A stretch of 32,300 bases of DNA from Thermotogota bacterium (GTDB lineage: Bacteria > Thermotogota > Thermotogae > Thermotogales > Fervidobacteriaceae). Below are positions 1 through 10,048 of the stretch, one piece after another. Where the stretch lies: contig JAUQPP010000011.1 of assembly GCA_030550315.1 (NCBI GenBank), positions 1 to 32,300 of the forward strand, in the 5' to 3' direction. The notes beneath the pieces were generated by a model that had not been told where the DNA came from, made no database searches, and saw only the letters and a program-made list of their open reading frames with translations. Numbering within the stretch: the stretch's first letter is position 1; each line of letters opens with the position of its first letter. A program made the position numbers and the translations under genes.

Positions 1-40
1 CAAATTCTTTCAAAAGCTGAAGGTCTAAGCATTCAAGTGA

Positions 41-268
41 ACAAATAGCAAGACGAGCAGGAAACGCGGAAATTTTCAGGTCTGCTGGAATTATGGTACA
101 ATCATAAGTGCTGATGTAAACGGCACACTTGGAACATGGTCAAAAGTTACTTTCAAGCTTCCAAAGCCGAGTGGGAGTTTAGACCTTCGCCAGCCCGGTG
201 TTGTTAAAGCCAGTAAACTAACGCACCGCACAAAAAATCCTCACGTTTCATTGGGGAGCGGAGGTTAA
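41..268 (+). pseudogene. Possible remnant of a kelch/galactose-oxidase-like repeat protein (start-less reading frame ending at TAA 266-268)
   Basis: Frame +2 reads ...WNYGTIISADVNGTLGTWSKVTFKLPKPSGSLDLRQPGVVKAS...GSGG*. The 'NGTLGTWSKVT..LP' stretch resembles kelch-type repeat units. No start codon and a stop at 38-40, so at best a decayed fragment; it overlaps the purH 3' end. Confidence 0.25.
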
Positions 269-1567
269 AAGTGAGATTCCGTTTTCTTCGCAAAGCTTTA
301 GGAACATTCCATCAATTGTGCCGTTTGTTGCAACACTGGTGAATTTCTTTGGCACGCCGATCAAAAGCTTTCTAAGAGCATTTGTTGGGCTTATAAGATC
401 TGTTTCAATGTGGTAAAACCCATCTTCTGCCTTTCCAATCACGGAAAATGTTGGTACAAGTTCAAGTGCAACGTTTATGAGAAGCCTCTCTTTTGAATCG
501 TCTTTCAGCATCAGATGTTTTCTAAACACTATGTTTGCAATTTGCCATGCGGTCGTCAAATTTTCAGTACTTGGCTGTTCATCACATTGGATTGCATACC
601 TCACTATTTTCTTTCCACTTAAAATTTCCGAAATTGTTTCCTCGTCTGCAAGTTCTTCGCATGCAATCGTTGTGAATGTTGCTTCACGTAGCTTTCGTGC
701 AATATCTGCGTTTAGTTTTCTCACTACAATTACACTTCCCGAGATATCGCACAACCGTCCACCAGACTCGCGAATGTTTATCATTGAAGCAATATTTCTC
801 GAGTTCAATCCAACGACAAGGTTCTTATCTATCGTGGTTAAAACGGCACCGATCGTTATTGGTAAAGCATCTTCATCGTGAACCGAGAGCTTGATGAACC
901 GTTCGTCAACCGCCTCCAGTACCTCGTAATCTTTCTGAGGGTGTGCAAACCTTTCGAAGGTAAGATGTTCGTACTTTTCGGACGCGAACAGTTCGGAAAG
1001 CACACGATGGATTGTCGCATCATAGCGCATCGTATAGTAAAACGCTTTGAGTGCGAGCATTCTTCTATCATGAAGTGGTACGTCACCGCATGCGTCGATT
1101 AAATCTATGATCTTTTTATAGTCAGCAGGGTCACACACGACAACAACATTTCTGTGGTTCTTCGCAGCAGCTCTCAGCAACGCTACACCACCGATGTCAA
1201 TGTTCTCGATAAGAATATCTTCATCCCTCGTTTGACGTTGAACCAAATCAAATGGATAAAGATTAACGATCACCATATCAATAGCTTCTATTGCGTTATC
1301 CTTGAGGTCTCTAACGTGCGATGAATCCTGCGTGTCTGCAAGAATACCTCCAAAAATTTTCGGATGGAGTGTCTTCACCCTACCTCCGAGTATTTCGGGG
1401 AATCCTGTTACATCGGACACTTGTTGGACAGGAATACCAGCATCGCTTAACGTTTTCGCCGTACCTCCCGTGCTTATAATCTCTATTCCACGTTCATGCA
1501 AAGCCTTAGCAAATTCCAAAAGACCATTCTTATCCGAAACACTGATAAGCGCACGTTTGATGTTCAC
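248..1567 (-). CDS. purH: Bifunctional AICAR formyltransferase / IMP cyclohydrolase, compact form
   Basis: VNIKRALISVSDKNGLLEFAKALHERGIEIISTGGTAKTL..., HPKIFGGILA, NLYPFD, IENIDIGGVALLRAAAKN are PurH motifs. GTG start at 1567 follows GGGGG; the ORF track extends 18 nt upstream. Confidence 0.95.
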   Translation of the reverse strand: MNIKRALISVSDKNGLLEFAKALHERGIEIISTGGTAKTLSDAGIPVQQVSDVTGFPEILGGRVKTLHPKIFGGILADTQDSSHVRDLKDNAIEAIDMVIVNLYPFDLVQRQTRDEDILIENIDIGGVALLRAAAKNHRNVVVVCDPADYKKIIDLIDACGDVPLHDRRMLALKAFYYTMRYDATIHRVLSELFASEKYEHLTFERFAHPQKDYEVLEAVDERFIKLSVHDEDALPITIGAVLTTIDKNLVVGLNSRNIASMINIRESGGRLCDISGSVIVVRKLNADIARKLREATFTTIACEELADEETISEILSGKKIVRYAIQCDEQPSTENLTTAWQIANIVFRKHLMLKDDSKERLLINVALELVPTFSVIGKAEDGFYHIETDLISPTNALRKLLIGVPKKFTSVATNGTIDGMFLKLCEENGISLLTSAPQ

Positions 1568-1613
1568 ACGAACACCCCCACACAATGTATTGTTGATTTT
1601 TCAGTTTAAATTC

Positions 1614-2258
1614 TTACCATTCTATTGGTCTACCGGTATAATCCAGAAAGACACCAGTTTGATTGAGATTCTTCACTACTCGTATAATTCCTTCCGCTGA
1701 TTCTTCTGGTGTCAAGGGTGCGTTTGGTCCCCCCATGTCCGTCCTCACCCATCCAGGGTGGATAGAAACAACATAGTAATCCTTCAGTTTGTGAGCCAGG
1801 AGCTTTGTGACCATATTTAATGCAGCTTTTGATATGGAGTACGGATATGATGCGGTTCCACCAGTGTTCGTTATGCTACCAAGAATGCTTGAGATGTTCA
1901 CGAGCTTCGCGCCCGGAACCAACTTGCCAAGTTTGTACAAAGACTGAACGAGAAAGTACGGTCCCATCGTGTTAACTTTGAAGGAAAGTATCATACCTTC
2001 CTCGGTAACCTCAGGAAACTTTTCTTCAATCAAGACGCCTGCGTTGTTGATAAGCACGTCGACCGTTCCTTCAACGTGGCTTGCAAACTCATCGATGGAT
2101 ACGGGGTTTGACATATCCACGGTGAGAATTTTGAGTTTCGGGTGCTCGAATGGCATCGACGTTCTGATGCCCACAGTTACGTCCTCTCCCATATCTAGGA
2201 CTTTCTTCACTATTGCCAAGCCAATTCCTCTGTTTGCGCCGGTAACAACCCAATGCAT
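1614..2258 (-). CDS. SDR family NAD(P)-dependent oxidoreductase
   Basis: N-terminal TGANRGIGLAIV (TGxxxGxG), LINNAGVL, and YSISKAALN (YxxxK) motifs. Confidence 0.93.
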   Translation of the reverse strand: MHWVVTGANRGIGLAIVKKVLDMGEDVTVGIRTSMPFEHPKLKILTVDMSNPVSIDEFASHVEGTVDVLINNAGVLIEEKFPEVTEEGMILSFKVNTMGPYFLVQSLYKLGKLVPGAKLVNISSILGSITNTGGTASYPYSISKAALNMVTKLLAHKLKDYYVVSIHPGWVRTDMGGPNAPLTPEESAEGIIRVVKNLNQTGVFLDYTGRPIEW

Positions 2259-2294
2259 CGAATCACCTCAAATCGTTAAAGTTGACATCCTTGT

Positions 2295-3659
2295 TTACTC
2301 TTCTCCACTCGTTTCGAGTTCTTCGAGAGACTTCAATTCTTCATCAAAATTCATATAGTTGGGATTTTCACCTTTGAGCTTTTCCAAATACTGACGAGCT
2401 CTGTTATAATCCTCAAGCGCTTTGTACATTTTGTAAAGATATTCGAGAGCTTTCTGTTTGATGTTTGGATTATGACTCGATGAAAGAGCTTCGAGCTCTG
2501 ATAAGTTCTTCATGATGTACTGAAAGACGGAGAAAGTATCTCCGGAGGAGATGTATTTTTCCATAAGGATCGTCGATAATAAGACGTTGTAATCGAGCAC
2601 AACGTTCTCGGAATCGTCAACTTCTCTTAATCTAGCAAGTAGTGGCCAAGATCTTACTCCGTTGTCGTAAAGGTATCTCAAGATGAGTTGGTAGTCCGAT
2701 TTGTACGAATCAACAATTCCTGCCTCTTCAAGTGCCACCACAAGTCCACTTAATAACCATGGATCTTTGCTCACTATCTGTCCATTTGTGGCAATCACCA
2801 AGGGTTTGAACGTGTTGTAAAGTGCTGACAACTCTTTACTTTTAACTATTCCAAGCCATAGGTGGTAACTGTCCGTTGTCGCAATGCTTATCTTTAACTC
2901 GCCTATCTTGCGGTCAACATAAGCTTCCAGCAACTTCTTACTCAATTCTTCGCGAGCTTTGACGTATTTTTCAGACTCTTTGAAGAGCTCGAATGTCGAC
3001 ATGTCGTTATATTTTCTAATATTGAACACGAAGAAACCGTCATCTGTTGCGAAAAATCTCAAACTGCTCGGATGAGCTCCAAAAAGGATGTCGCGGTACA
3101 TGGTACCAGTTTCGGATTTCTTAAGACCGTTATAAGAATTGGAGTCGACGGGTGAGCTTTCAGAAAGGGCCCTTTCGTAACCAAGTTCTTGCGCTTTTTT
3201 GTAAAAATCACGGGCTAGTTGCTCGTCCTCAAAATATGCATAATCGAGATCGACGTAAACCTCATCTTCCATCAGTTCATCCCTGTTTTCCTCGTAGTAC
3301 TCTCTCATATCGGCATCAGTTACTTGCGAATACTTTTCAACAAACGCTTCGATATCCAAGTTTTCACGCTTTGCGAGAAATTTTCTAATACGTTCCTGGA
3401 TTGCATCGCTCAAGATGTAAGCTCTGACGTATGGTTCGTCGAACACAGGGTCAAACGGTCCGTAAAAGCTCGAGTAAAATTCATAAATATCATCAACTTC
3501 GTTGAGAAGAATTTCCCCGTTCTCTATAACGGTCCCATCCATCATAATTCTTGCAACGACATTCTCCATCAGCACTTTAACTGGTATCAACTTTGTCTCG
3601 GCAATTGCTAGAATTGAAAAAATCAAAACCACGAGCAAAGTGAATAGTCTTTTACGCAT
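2295..3659 (-). CDS. Exported SurA-N/parvulin-like protein with C-terminal TPR-like segment
   Basis: Signal peptide (MRKRLFTLLVVLIFSILAIAET), SurA-N-like helical region, and C-terminal ALEYLYKMYKALEDYNRARQYLEKLKGENPNY. Paralogous to the adjacent 3731..5443 gene. Confidence 0.7.
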   Translation of the reverse strand: MRKRLFTLLVVLIFSILAIAETKLIPVKVLMENVVARIMMDGTVIENGEILLNEVDDIYEFYSSFYGPFDPVFDEPYVRAYILSDAIQERIRKFLAKRENLDIEAFVEKYSQVTDADMREYYEENRDELMEDEVYVDLDYAYFEDEQLARDFYKKAQELGYERALSESSPVDSNSYNGLKKSETGTMYRDILFGAHPSSLRFFATDDGFFVFNIRKYNDMSTFELFKESEKYVKAREELSKKLLEAYVDRKIGELKISIATTDSYHLWLGIVKSKELSALYNTFKPLVIATNGQIVSKDPWLLSGLVVALEEAGIVDSYKSDYQLILRYLYDNGVRSWPLLARLREVDDSENVVLDYNVLLSTILMEKYISSGDTFSVFQYIMKNLSELEALSSSHNPNIKQKALEYLYKMYKALEDYNRARQYLEKLKGENPNYMNFDEELKSLEELETSGEE

Positions 3660-3696
3660 AGCAATACACCTCCAGAGTTTTTTGAGCGATAACTAA

Positions 3697-3719
3697 ATCC
3701 CCCGCAAGTTGCGGGGGAT
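3697..3719 (-). terminator. GC-rich hairpin between the two SurA-like paralogs (possible terminator/attenuator)
   Basis: ATCCCCCGC-AAGTT-GCGGGGGAT, perfect 9-bp stem with 5-nt loop, followed on the minus strand by TTAGTTAT, a weak U-tract. Confidence 0.5.
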
Positions 3720-3730
3720 AGCGTTCAAAA

Positions 3731-5443
3731 TCATTTTTGCCCGTTGCTTTTTGTTTCGGTGCTTTCACTATTTTCAACCGTCACTGTTGCGTCGTTAGTT
3801 GTAGATGTGGTTGGGGTACTTTCAGCCGATTCTTTGTTTTTAATCATGTCTTCAAGCTCTTTTTCTGCACTCTCGAAGTTTATCTTATAATCAGGCTTCA
3901 ACGTTTTCAACTTCTCAAGATAACTTTTTGCAGTTTTTGGATCGTCGAGAAGTTTATTCATCTCGTAAAGCTTGTAGAGACAATCCGCTCTAATGTTGAT
4001 GGACACATCGGTCGCTTCCGAAAGTTCACCGAAACCTTGGTATACTTCGAAGAGCTGGTTCATAACGTAATACGCTCCACCGACGGACAAATAAGGTTTT
4101 ATGTCGTCGTAAAGCTTTGAGTAGTATTGGAAAGCTATGTCCTTCTTGGATGGATAATACTCTTTCATTCTACGGAGTATTTCACGCGAAGAACCCTTGA
4201 TCTGATCGTATATTGAAAGCACAATCTTCTTCTCAAAGTTGCGTACATCCTCTTTCACATGTTCAAGTGTCTTGCTTGTACTTGCAAGAATCCTATCAGC
4301 CAAGACTAAAAATGCAGCTTTTTCTTCGTAAGAGATGTTCGGCTTTACTTCATCTTTCTCATCGAAAAATCTTTCGTAGAATTTCTTGTATACATCGACA
4401 AGCTTGTCTTCCTCGGTAATTAAGGCGAGGTACCATGCTTTGTAAACAGGATGGCTGATTTCAAAATCAACTTTGTTTTTCTGCTTCCACGTCTTGAAGT
4501 TGTCGGCAAACCTTTGGTTCCTGAATTCTTCGTACCATTCTGAGTAAGCAGAATTCTGCTTGAAAACTTCGTAAGTATCAGCCTTCTCAACTTTCAGAAC
4601 ATTGAAGGCATAGTACGTATCTTGATACGGAATCGATACGAGTGAGGATGTGGCTTCAAAGATCTCCTTTTCTATCTCCTCCGGGAACGTGCCTTTCTTT
4701 AATGTGTAATCCGTTGGTGTTAGCTTCAATTCACTGGCTGCGTCCGTAAACCCTTTTTCCATAGCCAGTTTGATGAAATCGTCGAAGTCTTCCTTATTGC
4801 TAAAGGTTACATACTTTACCTCAGCCTTTGTGTACTTTTCTACGATATCCTTCTTTTTCTTCTCGTACTCCTTTTTCAGTAATTCCTCTGTTATAGCTGC
4901 CACTCTGTCTTTTGCAGTTTCTAGCGTTAACCGCTCAATAATTTCTTGCCTTTTCACTTTTTCATACTTTGAAAGACTCCCGTACTGCGTCTTTACCTGT
5001 TGTAGCTTGTTTTGATCCTTTTTGACCTCGTCTATCTCTTTTTTCAATTCTTCTTCAACTTTTTTCTTGTCGACTGTTACTTTTTCAACTTCAGCGTAGT
5101 AACCAAGTAGTTTTTTGTTGATCTTATCGACAAGAATCAACGTTTTAACGTATGGTACTTCCACGGCTGTATCGAGTTGTGGATTCCCGTACATTGCAAC
5201 GAGGTTCCCATAATACTCCTCTACCTCTTCCGGAAATATCCAATACTTCTCGTTTTTCACCGGCGTACCATCAAGGGTGATGTAGGCAAGCGATTCTTGA
5301 ATACTTCTTTTAAGCGCCTTCCTTGCACCTGGTGAATAGTTCACTGCAAGCGCCCATAAGGCAATTCCAGCAACAAAAGCGATAGCAACAACCCATATGA
5401 AGACTTCTTGCCACTTGGTCATAAACTTCCTAACTTTACTCAT
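3731..5443 (-). CDS. Membrane-anchored SurA-N/degenerate parvulin-like protein with C-terminal TPR-like segment
   Basis: N-terminal TM segment ([21 protein letters not shown]), long charged helical SurA-N-like region, parvulin-like block ([31 protein letters not shown]...), C-terminal [39 protein letters not shown]. Confidence 0.75.
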   Translation of the reverse strand: MSKVRKFMTKWQEVFIWVVAIAFVAGIALWALAVNYSPGARKALKRSIQESLAYITLDGTPVKNEKYWIFPEEVEEYYGNLVAMYGNPQLDTAVEVPYVKTLILVDKINKKLLGYYAEVEKVTVDKKKVEEELKKEIDEVKKDQNKLQQVKTQYGSLSKYEKVKRQEIIERLTLETAKDRVAAITEELLKKEYEKKKKDIVEKYTKAEVKYVTFSNKEDFDDFIKLAMEKGFTDAASELKLTPTDYTLKKGTFPEEIEKEIFEATSSLVSIPYQDTYYAFNVLKVEKADTYEVFKQNSAYSEWYEEFRNQRFADNFKTWKQKNKVDFEISHPVYKAWYLALITEEDKLVDVYKKFYERFFDEKDEVKPNISYEEKAAFLVLADRILASTSKTLEHVKEDVRNFEKKIVLSIYDQIKGSSREILRRMKEYYPSKKDIAFQYYSKLYDDIKPYLSVGGAYYVMNQLFEVYQGFGELSEATDVSINIRADCLYKLYEMNKLLDDPKTAKSYLEKLKTLKPDYKINFESAEKELEDMIKNKESAESTPTTSTTNDATVTVENSESTETKSNGQK

Positions 5444-6969
5444 GCCCTTTCTCTCCTTTCATCTGTAGGTATTTCCAAAGCTTCATTTTCGACTAAGTCC
5501 TCAATATCCACATCCCCCTCTGGACGTACCAACGGGAACGCAATTACGTCCCTGATGTTCGGGCTATCGGTTAGCAGCATCACAAGCCTGTCGATACCAA
5601 TACCTAAGCCACCTGTTGGTGGCATTCCGTACTCAAGTGCCCTTACAAAATCCTTGTCAAGCATCTGCGCTTCCTCATCCCCAAGGTCACGTAGGCGAAG
5701 TTGGTTCATGAACCTCTCAAGCTGATCCACTGGGTCGTTCAGCTCACTAAATGCATTCGCCATCTCTCTGCCAAAGATGATAAGTTCGAATCTTTCCGTT
5801 ACACGGGGATCTTCCCTATGCCGTTTCGCAAGTGGCGATATCTCAACGGGATGGTCAAGGAGAAACGTAGGCTGCACAACTTCGTTCTCAACAAGATCCC
5901 AGAGTTTTTCGATCATATGGCCCCTATCTTGGATATCTACCTCAACACCTTTGGATTTCAAGAAGTTTGCCATTTTCTCGTCACTATCCTCGAGTATATC
6001 GATACCGAGTCTTTCTTTTATGAAATCCCTCATCTTCACTCTACGCCATGGCCTTGTAAAATCTATCTCGTGACCCTGATAAGTAATTTTGAGGGTTCCA
6101 AAGAGCTTCTCAACAACGTAAGTAACAAGCTCCTCAGTCAGGTTCATCATATCCTCGTAGTCTGCATAGGCTTGGTAGAGCTCTATAGATGTGAACTCCG
6201 GATGGTGTTTGTACGAGATACCTTCGTTTCTGAATATCCTCCCAATCTCGTAAACTTTGTCGAAACCACCAACGATGAAACGTTTGAGATGGAGTTCGGT
6301 TGCTATGCGAAGATACATGTCGATGTCAAAGACGTTCAGGTGAGTAACGAAGGGCCTCGCCGAAGCTCCGCCAGTAAGATACTGCAAAATCGGCGTTTCG
6401 ACTTCGTAGAACCCCTTTGCGTTAAGAAACTCACGGATGAGGCGAATGATTTCCGATCTTATCCTGAAGCGTTTAATTGTCTCGTCATTCGCGATCATAT
6501 CAACGTAGCGTTGACGGTAAAGAATTTCTTTGTCCTTTATACCATGCCATTTTTCCGGCATTGGGCGCAAAGGCTTAACCAGTAGCTCAAACTTTTCTAC
6601 AAGCACTGTAATTTCACCGGTGTTACTCTTGAACACCACACCTTCAATACCAACGATGTCGCCAACGGTGATGTGGTCCTTGAAAAACTCGAAGTTCTCC
6701 GTCTTATCTTTGCGAACGTAAGCCTGCACTCTACCGTAAGTATCTTTAAGATGGAAAAACGCACTCTTTCCGTGTTCTCTGAGTGACATAATACGTCCAG
6801 CGGTGGAAACTCTTTTATCGGTTACCTCACCATTCTGCAAGTATTGAAACTGTTCTTTAATATCCTGAGTGGTGTGTGTTTTATTGAATTTGTAGGGATA
6901 AGGATTAATTCCCGCTCTTCTCAATTCTTCGATTTCTCTAAGTCTTTCTTCTCTAAACTTTCTCAGCAA
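5440..6969 (-). CDS. lysS: Lysine--tRNA ligase (class II)
   Basis: [52 protein letters not shown], and [24 protein letters not shown] class II motifs. TTG start at 6969 preceded by GGAGGG; overlaps the next gene by 4 nt (ATGA). Confidence 0.96.
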   Translation of the reverse strand: MLRKFREERLREIEELRRAGINPYPYKFNKTHTTQDIKEQFQYLQNGEVTDKRVSTAGRIMSLREHGKSAFFHLKDTYGRVQAYVRKDKTENFEFFKDHITVGDIVGIEGVVFKSNTGEITVLVEKFELLVKPLRPMPEKWHGIKDKEILYRQRYVDMIANDETIKRFRIRSEIIRLIREFLNAKGFYEVETPILQYLTGGASARPFVTHLNVFDIDMYLRIATELHLKRFIVGGFDKVYEIGRIFRNEGISYKHHPEFTSIELYQAYADYEDMMNLTEELVTYVVEKLFGTLKITYQGHEIDFTRPWRRVKMRDFIKERLGIDILEDSDEKMANFLKSKGVEVDIQDRGHMIEKLWDLVENEVVQPTFLLDHPVEISPLAKRHREDPRVTERFELIIFGREMANAFSELNDPVDQLERFMNQLRLRDLGDEEAQMLDKDFVRALEYGMPPTGGLGIGIDRLVMLLTDSPNIRDVIAFPLVRPEGDVDIEDLVENEALEIPTDERRERA

Positions 6970-6983
6970 ACATATCCCTCCAA

Positions 6984-7457
6984 TCACTGACCAGTTATAT
7001 CCACAACTTGATACTTAACTATACCCTTCGGAGCCTTTATCTTCACTGTCTGTCCTTTTTTTGCTCCATTTATACTCCTTCCTAGCGGTGATTCGACACT
7101 GATTTTGTTTGAGAATATATCAGCCTCTTGTGGATTGACCAGCTGAACTTTGAGCTCTTCCCCAGTATCAAGGTTCTTGAGAAGTACCCAGTCACCAAGA
7201 TTGACGACGGAATAGTCGCTGTTTGCTTCGGAAATGATTTCTGCGTTCATAAGCATCTGCTCCAGTTCGTTGATCCTCGAGGCTATTCTTCCCTGCTCGT
7301 TTTTCGCTTCCTGGTATTCCGAGTTCTCGGAGAGGTCTCCGAGCTCACGCGCTGCTTTTATCCGCTCGGGGATTTCGAACATCAGCTGCCTTTTTAGTTC
7401 ATCAAGTTCCTGTTTAAGCTTCTCGTAACCTTGCTTCGTGAGTTTCACTTTCTCCAT
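6984..7457 (-). CDS. greA: Transcription elongation factor GreA
   Basis: [22 protein letters not shown]...[25 protein letters not shown]...[18 protein letters not shown]. Internal ATG at 7457 preferred over the longer ORF. Confidence 0.96.
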   Translation of the reverse strand: MEKVKLTKQGYEKLKQELDELKRQLMFEIPERIKAARELGDLSENSEYQEAKNEQGRIASRINELEQMLMNAEIISEANSDYSVVNLGDWVLLKNLDTGEELKVQLVNPQEADIFSNKISVESPLGRSINGAKKGQTVKIKAPKGIVKYQVVDITGQ

Positions 7458-7507
7458 AGTCGTAACCCCTCCTAACGTACAAAACAATTGTGCTCTTTAA
7501 GTTGAAA

Positions 7508-7999
7508 TCATTCTTCTTCCCTGCGTTCGTTGTGCGAACCGAGGATATCCATCTCTCTAAGCTCCTTTATAACCTCTATAAACTGATCTATCTCACGAAA
7601 ATCTTTGTAAACGGATGCGAACCTCACGTATGCGACTTGATCAACGTTTTTAATCTCTTCCATCACCAATTTTCCAATAAGCTCAGTGCTCACTTCAAGA
7701 GCTCCTGTTTTCTGGAGTTTCGATACTACGTTGTCAACTATCCGTTCAATATCCTCGGTTGTTACAGGCCGCTTTTCAAAGGCCTTCAAGAGACCGTTGA
7801 GTATTTTTCTTCTGTCAAATTTTTCGCGTCGACCATCTTTCTTTATCACGGTAATTGGCCCCGTCTCGTATCGTTCATAGGTCGTAAAACGCGCATGACA
7901 ATTTGGACATTCCCTTCTTCTTCTGACAACACGTCCTTCGCTTAACTCGCGTGAATCGAGTACCCTGGTATCCTCAAATCCACAGAAGGGACATCGCAT
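7508..7999 (-). CDS. nrdR: Transcriptional repressor NrdR (Zn ribbon + ATP cone)
   Basis: [43 protein letters not shown], and [26 protein letters not shown] cone. Confidence 0.96.
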   Translation of the reverse strand: MRCPFCGFEDTRVLDSRELSEGRVVRRRRECPNCHARFTTYERYETGPITVIKKDGRREKFDRRKILNGLLKAFEKRPVTTEDIERIVDNVVSKLQKTGALEVSTELIGKLVMEEIKNVDQVAYVRFASVYKDFREIDQFIEVIKELREMDILGSHNERREEE

Positions 8000-8015
8000 T
8001 GTTTCACCTCTTCAA

Positions 8016-9047
8016 TTAGTCTTGATCCAACTGTAAAGCAACATTTTCCTGCGTACAGTCACAATTGTTGGATTTTCTTCTCGTTCTCACGCTTCCGAAT
8101 TTGTTTAACAGTTCATCGATTGATTGAGAATCATCAAGAAAGTTATTCTCAAGATATTCTGCAAGTTGCATGAGCTTTCTCAACCTGGTGTACACCATCG
8201 TTTTCGAGAGCGGTGGATCAAATTGTTGCGCAAGCTCGGATAGCGGTAAATCGACGTATTCAAGCCGAGTGATAGCAACCTTTCTGAGCTCCTCAGGAAG
8301 TTGTTCTAAACCGATTTTTTCTTTAATAATGTTTATCATCGCTATTTGCCTTGCAGTGCTCTCGCCACTCCTCTTGGCGTTAGCAGAGATAAAGTTAAGA
8401 CTCCTGTTTATATCGCATTTAATTTCTCTCGAACTAACAATCTTCTCAAAGTGAGCTGCTGATCTCTGTGCTCCCATAAGTTCAAGCAATTCTTGAATAT
8501 CTTTTCCACGTTTCACAAAGTAACGGTGTGCGTAGTTTCCCATCTTTGTCACATTGCCGGAGATGCCCATGTACTCAGCTAACGTATGATCAAGATAGCG
8601 GAGTAACTCTTCATTTTGCGAAACTATTTCGAAATGGTAGTGCTTCGCGGGATCTGTCACCGAACCACACGAAACAAACAATCCCCTTAGGAATGCGCCA
8701 AGAAAGCCTATGTCATCTCCAAGAAACCTCGGAACCTCAATAACTGAGATCTCCAATTTTTCGAGAATGCTGAGAGGGACGAATATTTGAACTCTTTTGC
8801 GCTTCATTCTGTTTTTGAGCAGTGTCAAGCGTTTTTTGTCGATTCCGAGAAAATGAAGCAAGTTCATGACCCTTCTTGCCGCGGGTATAAACCCAACCTC
8901 AAGGGTAACGTAGGAGTCCAGATTACTTTTCACAATCAGTCCTCGACCTTTCAAATAACCAGCAAGCTCAGCTCCCGCTTCTTCGGAACTGAGCACCTCA
9001 ACTTGACAAAGCTCACCCTTTACTTCCTCAGAAAACGTGTACCTCAC
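8016..9047 (-). CDS. whiA: DNA-binding protein WhiA
   Basis: FLGAFLRGLFVSCGSVTDP LAGLIDADG-like core; C-terminal LSELAQQFDPPLSKTMVYTRLRKLMQLAE HTH; adjacent to yvcK and rapZ. Confidence 0.93.
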   Translation of the reverse strand: MRYTFSEEVKGELCQVEVLSSEEAGAELAGYLKGRGLIVKSNLDSYVTLEVGFIPAARRVMNLLHFLGIDKKRLTLLKNRMKRKRVQIFVPLSILEKLEISVIEVPRFLGDDIGFLGAFLRGLFVSCGSVTDPAKHYHFEIVSQNEELLRYLDHTLAEYMGISGNVTKMGNYAHRYFVKRGKDIQELLELMGAQRSAAHFEKIVSSREIKCDINRSLNFISANAKRSGESTARQIAMINIIKEKIGLEQLPEELRKVAITRLEYVDLPLSELAQQFDPPLSKTMVYTRLRKLMQLAEYLENNFLDDSQSIDELLNKFGSVRTRRKSNNCDCTQENVALQLDQD

Positions 9048-9094
9048 TAAATCACCTCTAGATTTGATTGCTAGACAACGCTGACAATTTGGTG

Positions 9095-10048
9095 TTACGT
9101 GACGTGAGTCCTTCTCAATGCCAGGTTCATCACAGCCTGCGCAATCAAAAGAGGATCGTGGCGTATTCTGTAATCTTCGTCAAGTACTACGGTGGAAAAT
9201 TGGCCGAGTACAATTTTATCATGAAAAACGTCAATTGTCACGGGTTCTGATCCCCGTTCTCGGTACTTTTCAAGAACTTTCCCATCATTCGGAGGGTAGG
9301 AGTGAATCACATAATCTACATTGCATCCCAAAAATTTTTCCACTTCCTCAACGTGCATCTTGAGTGTGTAGCCTGTTGTTTCCCCGGGTTGTGTCATAAT
9401 GTTGGAAATGTAGATTTTTACGGCACTGGTTCGTGATAGCACCTCGTTCATGCCTTCTACCAAAAAATTCGCAATTATGCTCGTGTACAAGCTTCCAGGA
9501 CCGAGTACAATAACATCCGCTTCTTCGATAGCTTCTTTAACAGCTGGGTTTATCATCAACGGCTGCTCCAACATGATATTTTTGATGGCCTTTCCCGTTT
9601 CTTTCCCGTACGCAACTATCCGTGTTTCTCCTTTCACAAGCATACCATCTTCAAAGATAGCCACAAGCCTGCCCATCTCGTTGGAAACAGGCAAAACACG
9701 TCCTTTGATTGCGAGTATATCAGAAATTTTGGCAATCGCTTCGGTAAAGCTTCCTGTTATTTTTGTGAGTGCGGCAAGTATTATGTTACCAACTGTGTGT
9801 CCCTTCAAACTACCATTTGTGAAGCGGTAGTTGAAGACTTGACTAAGTATGTTTTCATCATTTGCTAGTGCTACCAAATTGTTTCGTATATCACCTGGAG
9901 GAGGAACGCTCAACTCTTCGCGGAGAATTCCCGAACTTCCACCTTCATCTGTAACCGTGACAACTGCCGTTACTTCAACCGGAAAATTTTTCAAGCCGCG
10001 CAACAATGTAGATAAGCCTGTCCCTCCACCAATTGCCACTACTCTCAT
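9095..10048 (-). CDS. yvcK: Gluconeogenesis factor YvcK/CofD-like (GckA)
   Basis: MRVVAIGGGTGLSTLLRGLKNFPVEVTAVVTVTDEGGSSGILREELSVPPPGDIRNNLVALA; ATG at 10048 chosen over the longer ORF. Confidence 0.94.
   Translation of the reverse strand: MRVVAIGGGTGLSTLLRGLKNFPVEVTAVVTVTDEGGSSGILREELSVPPPGDIRNNLVALANDENILSQVFNYRFTNGSLKGHTVGNIILAALTKITGSFTEAIAKISDILAIKGRVLPVSNEMGRLVAIFEDGMLVKGETRIVAYGKETGKAIKNIMLEQPLMINPAVKEAIEEADVIVLGPGSLYTSIIANFLVEGMNEVLSRTSAVKIYISNIMTQPGETTGYTLKMHVEEVEKFLGCNVDYVIHSYPPNDGKVLEKYRERGSEPVTIDVFHDKIVLGQFSTVVLDEDYRIRHDPLLIAQAVMNLALRRTHVT

Noticed and set aside
1-48. Plus-strand frame QILSKAEGLSIQVNK* at the window edge
   Set aside because: Could be the tail of an upstream gene, but 15 residues are too few to support a call.
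477-1102. Several plus-strand ORFs (134, 72 and 74 aa) within purH
   Set aside because: Antisense shadows of a confidently identified gene; no independent start signals or domains.
5701-6585. 294-aa plus-strand ORF
   Set aside because: Fully antisense to lysS, which has clear class II synthetase motifs; no recognisable protein features of its own.
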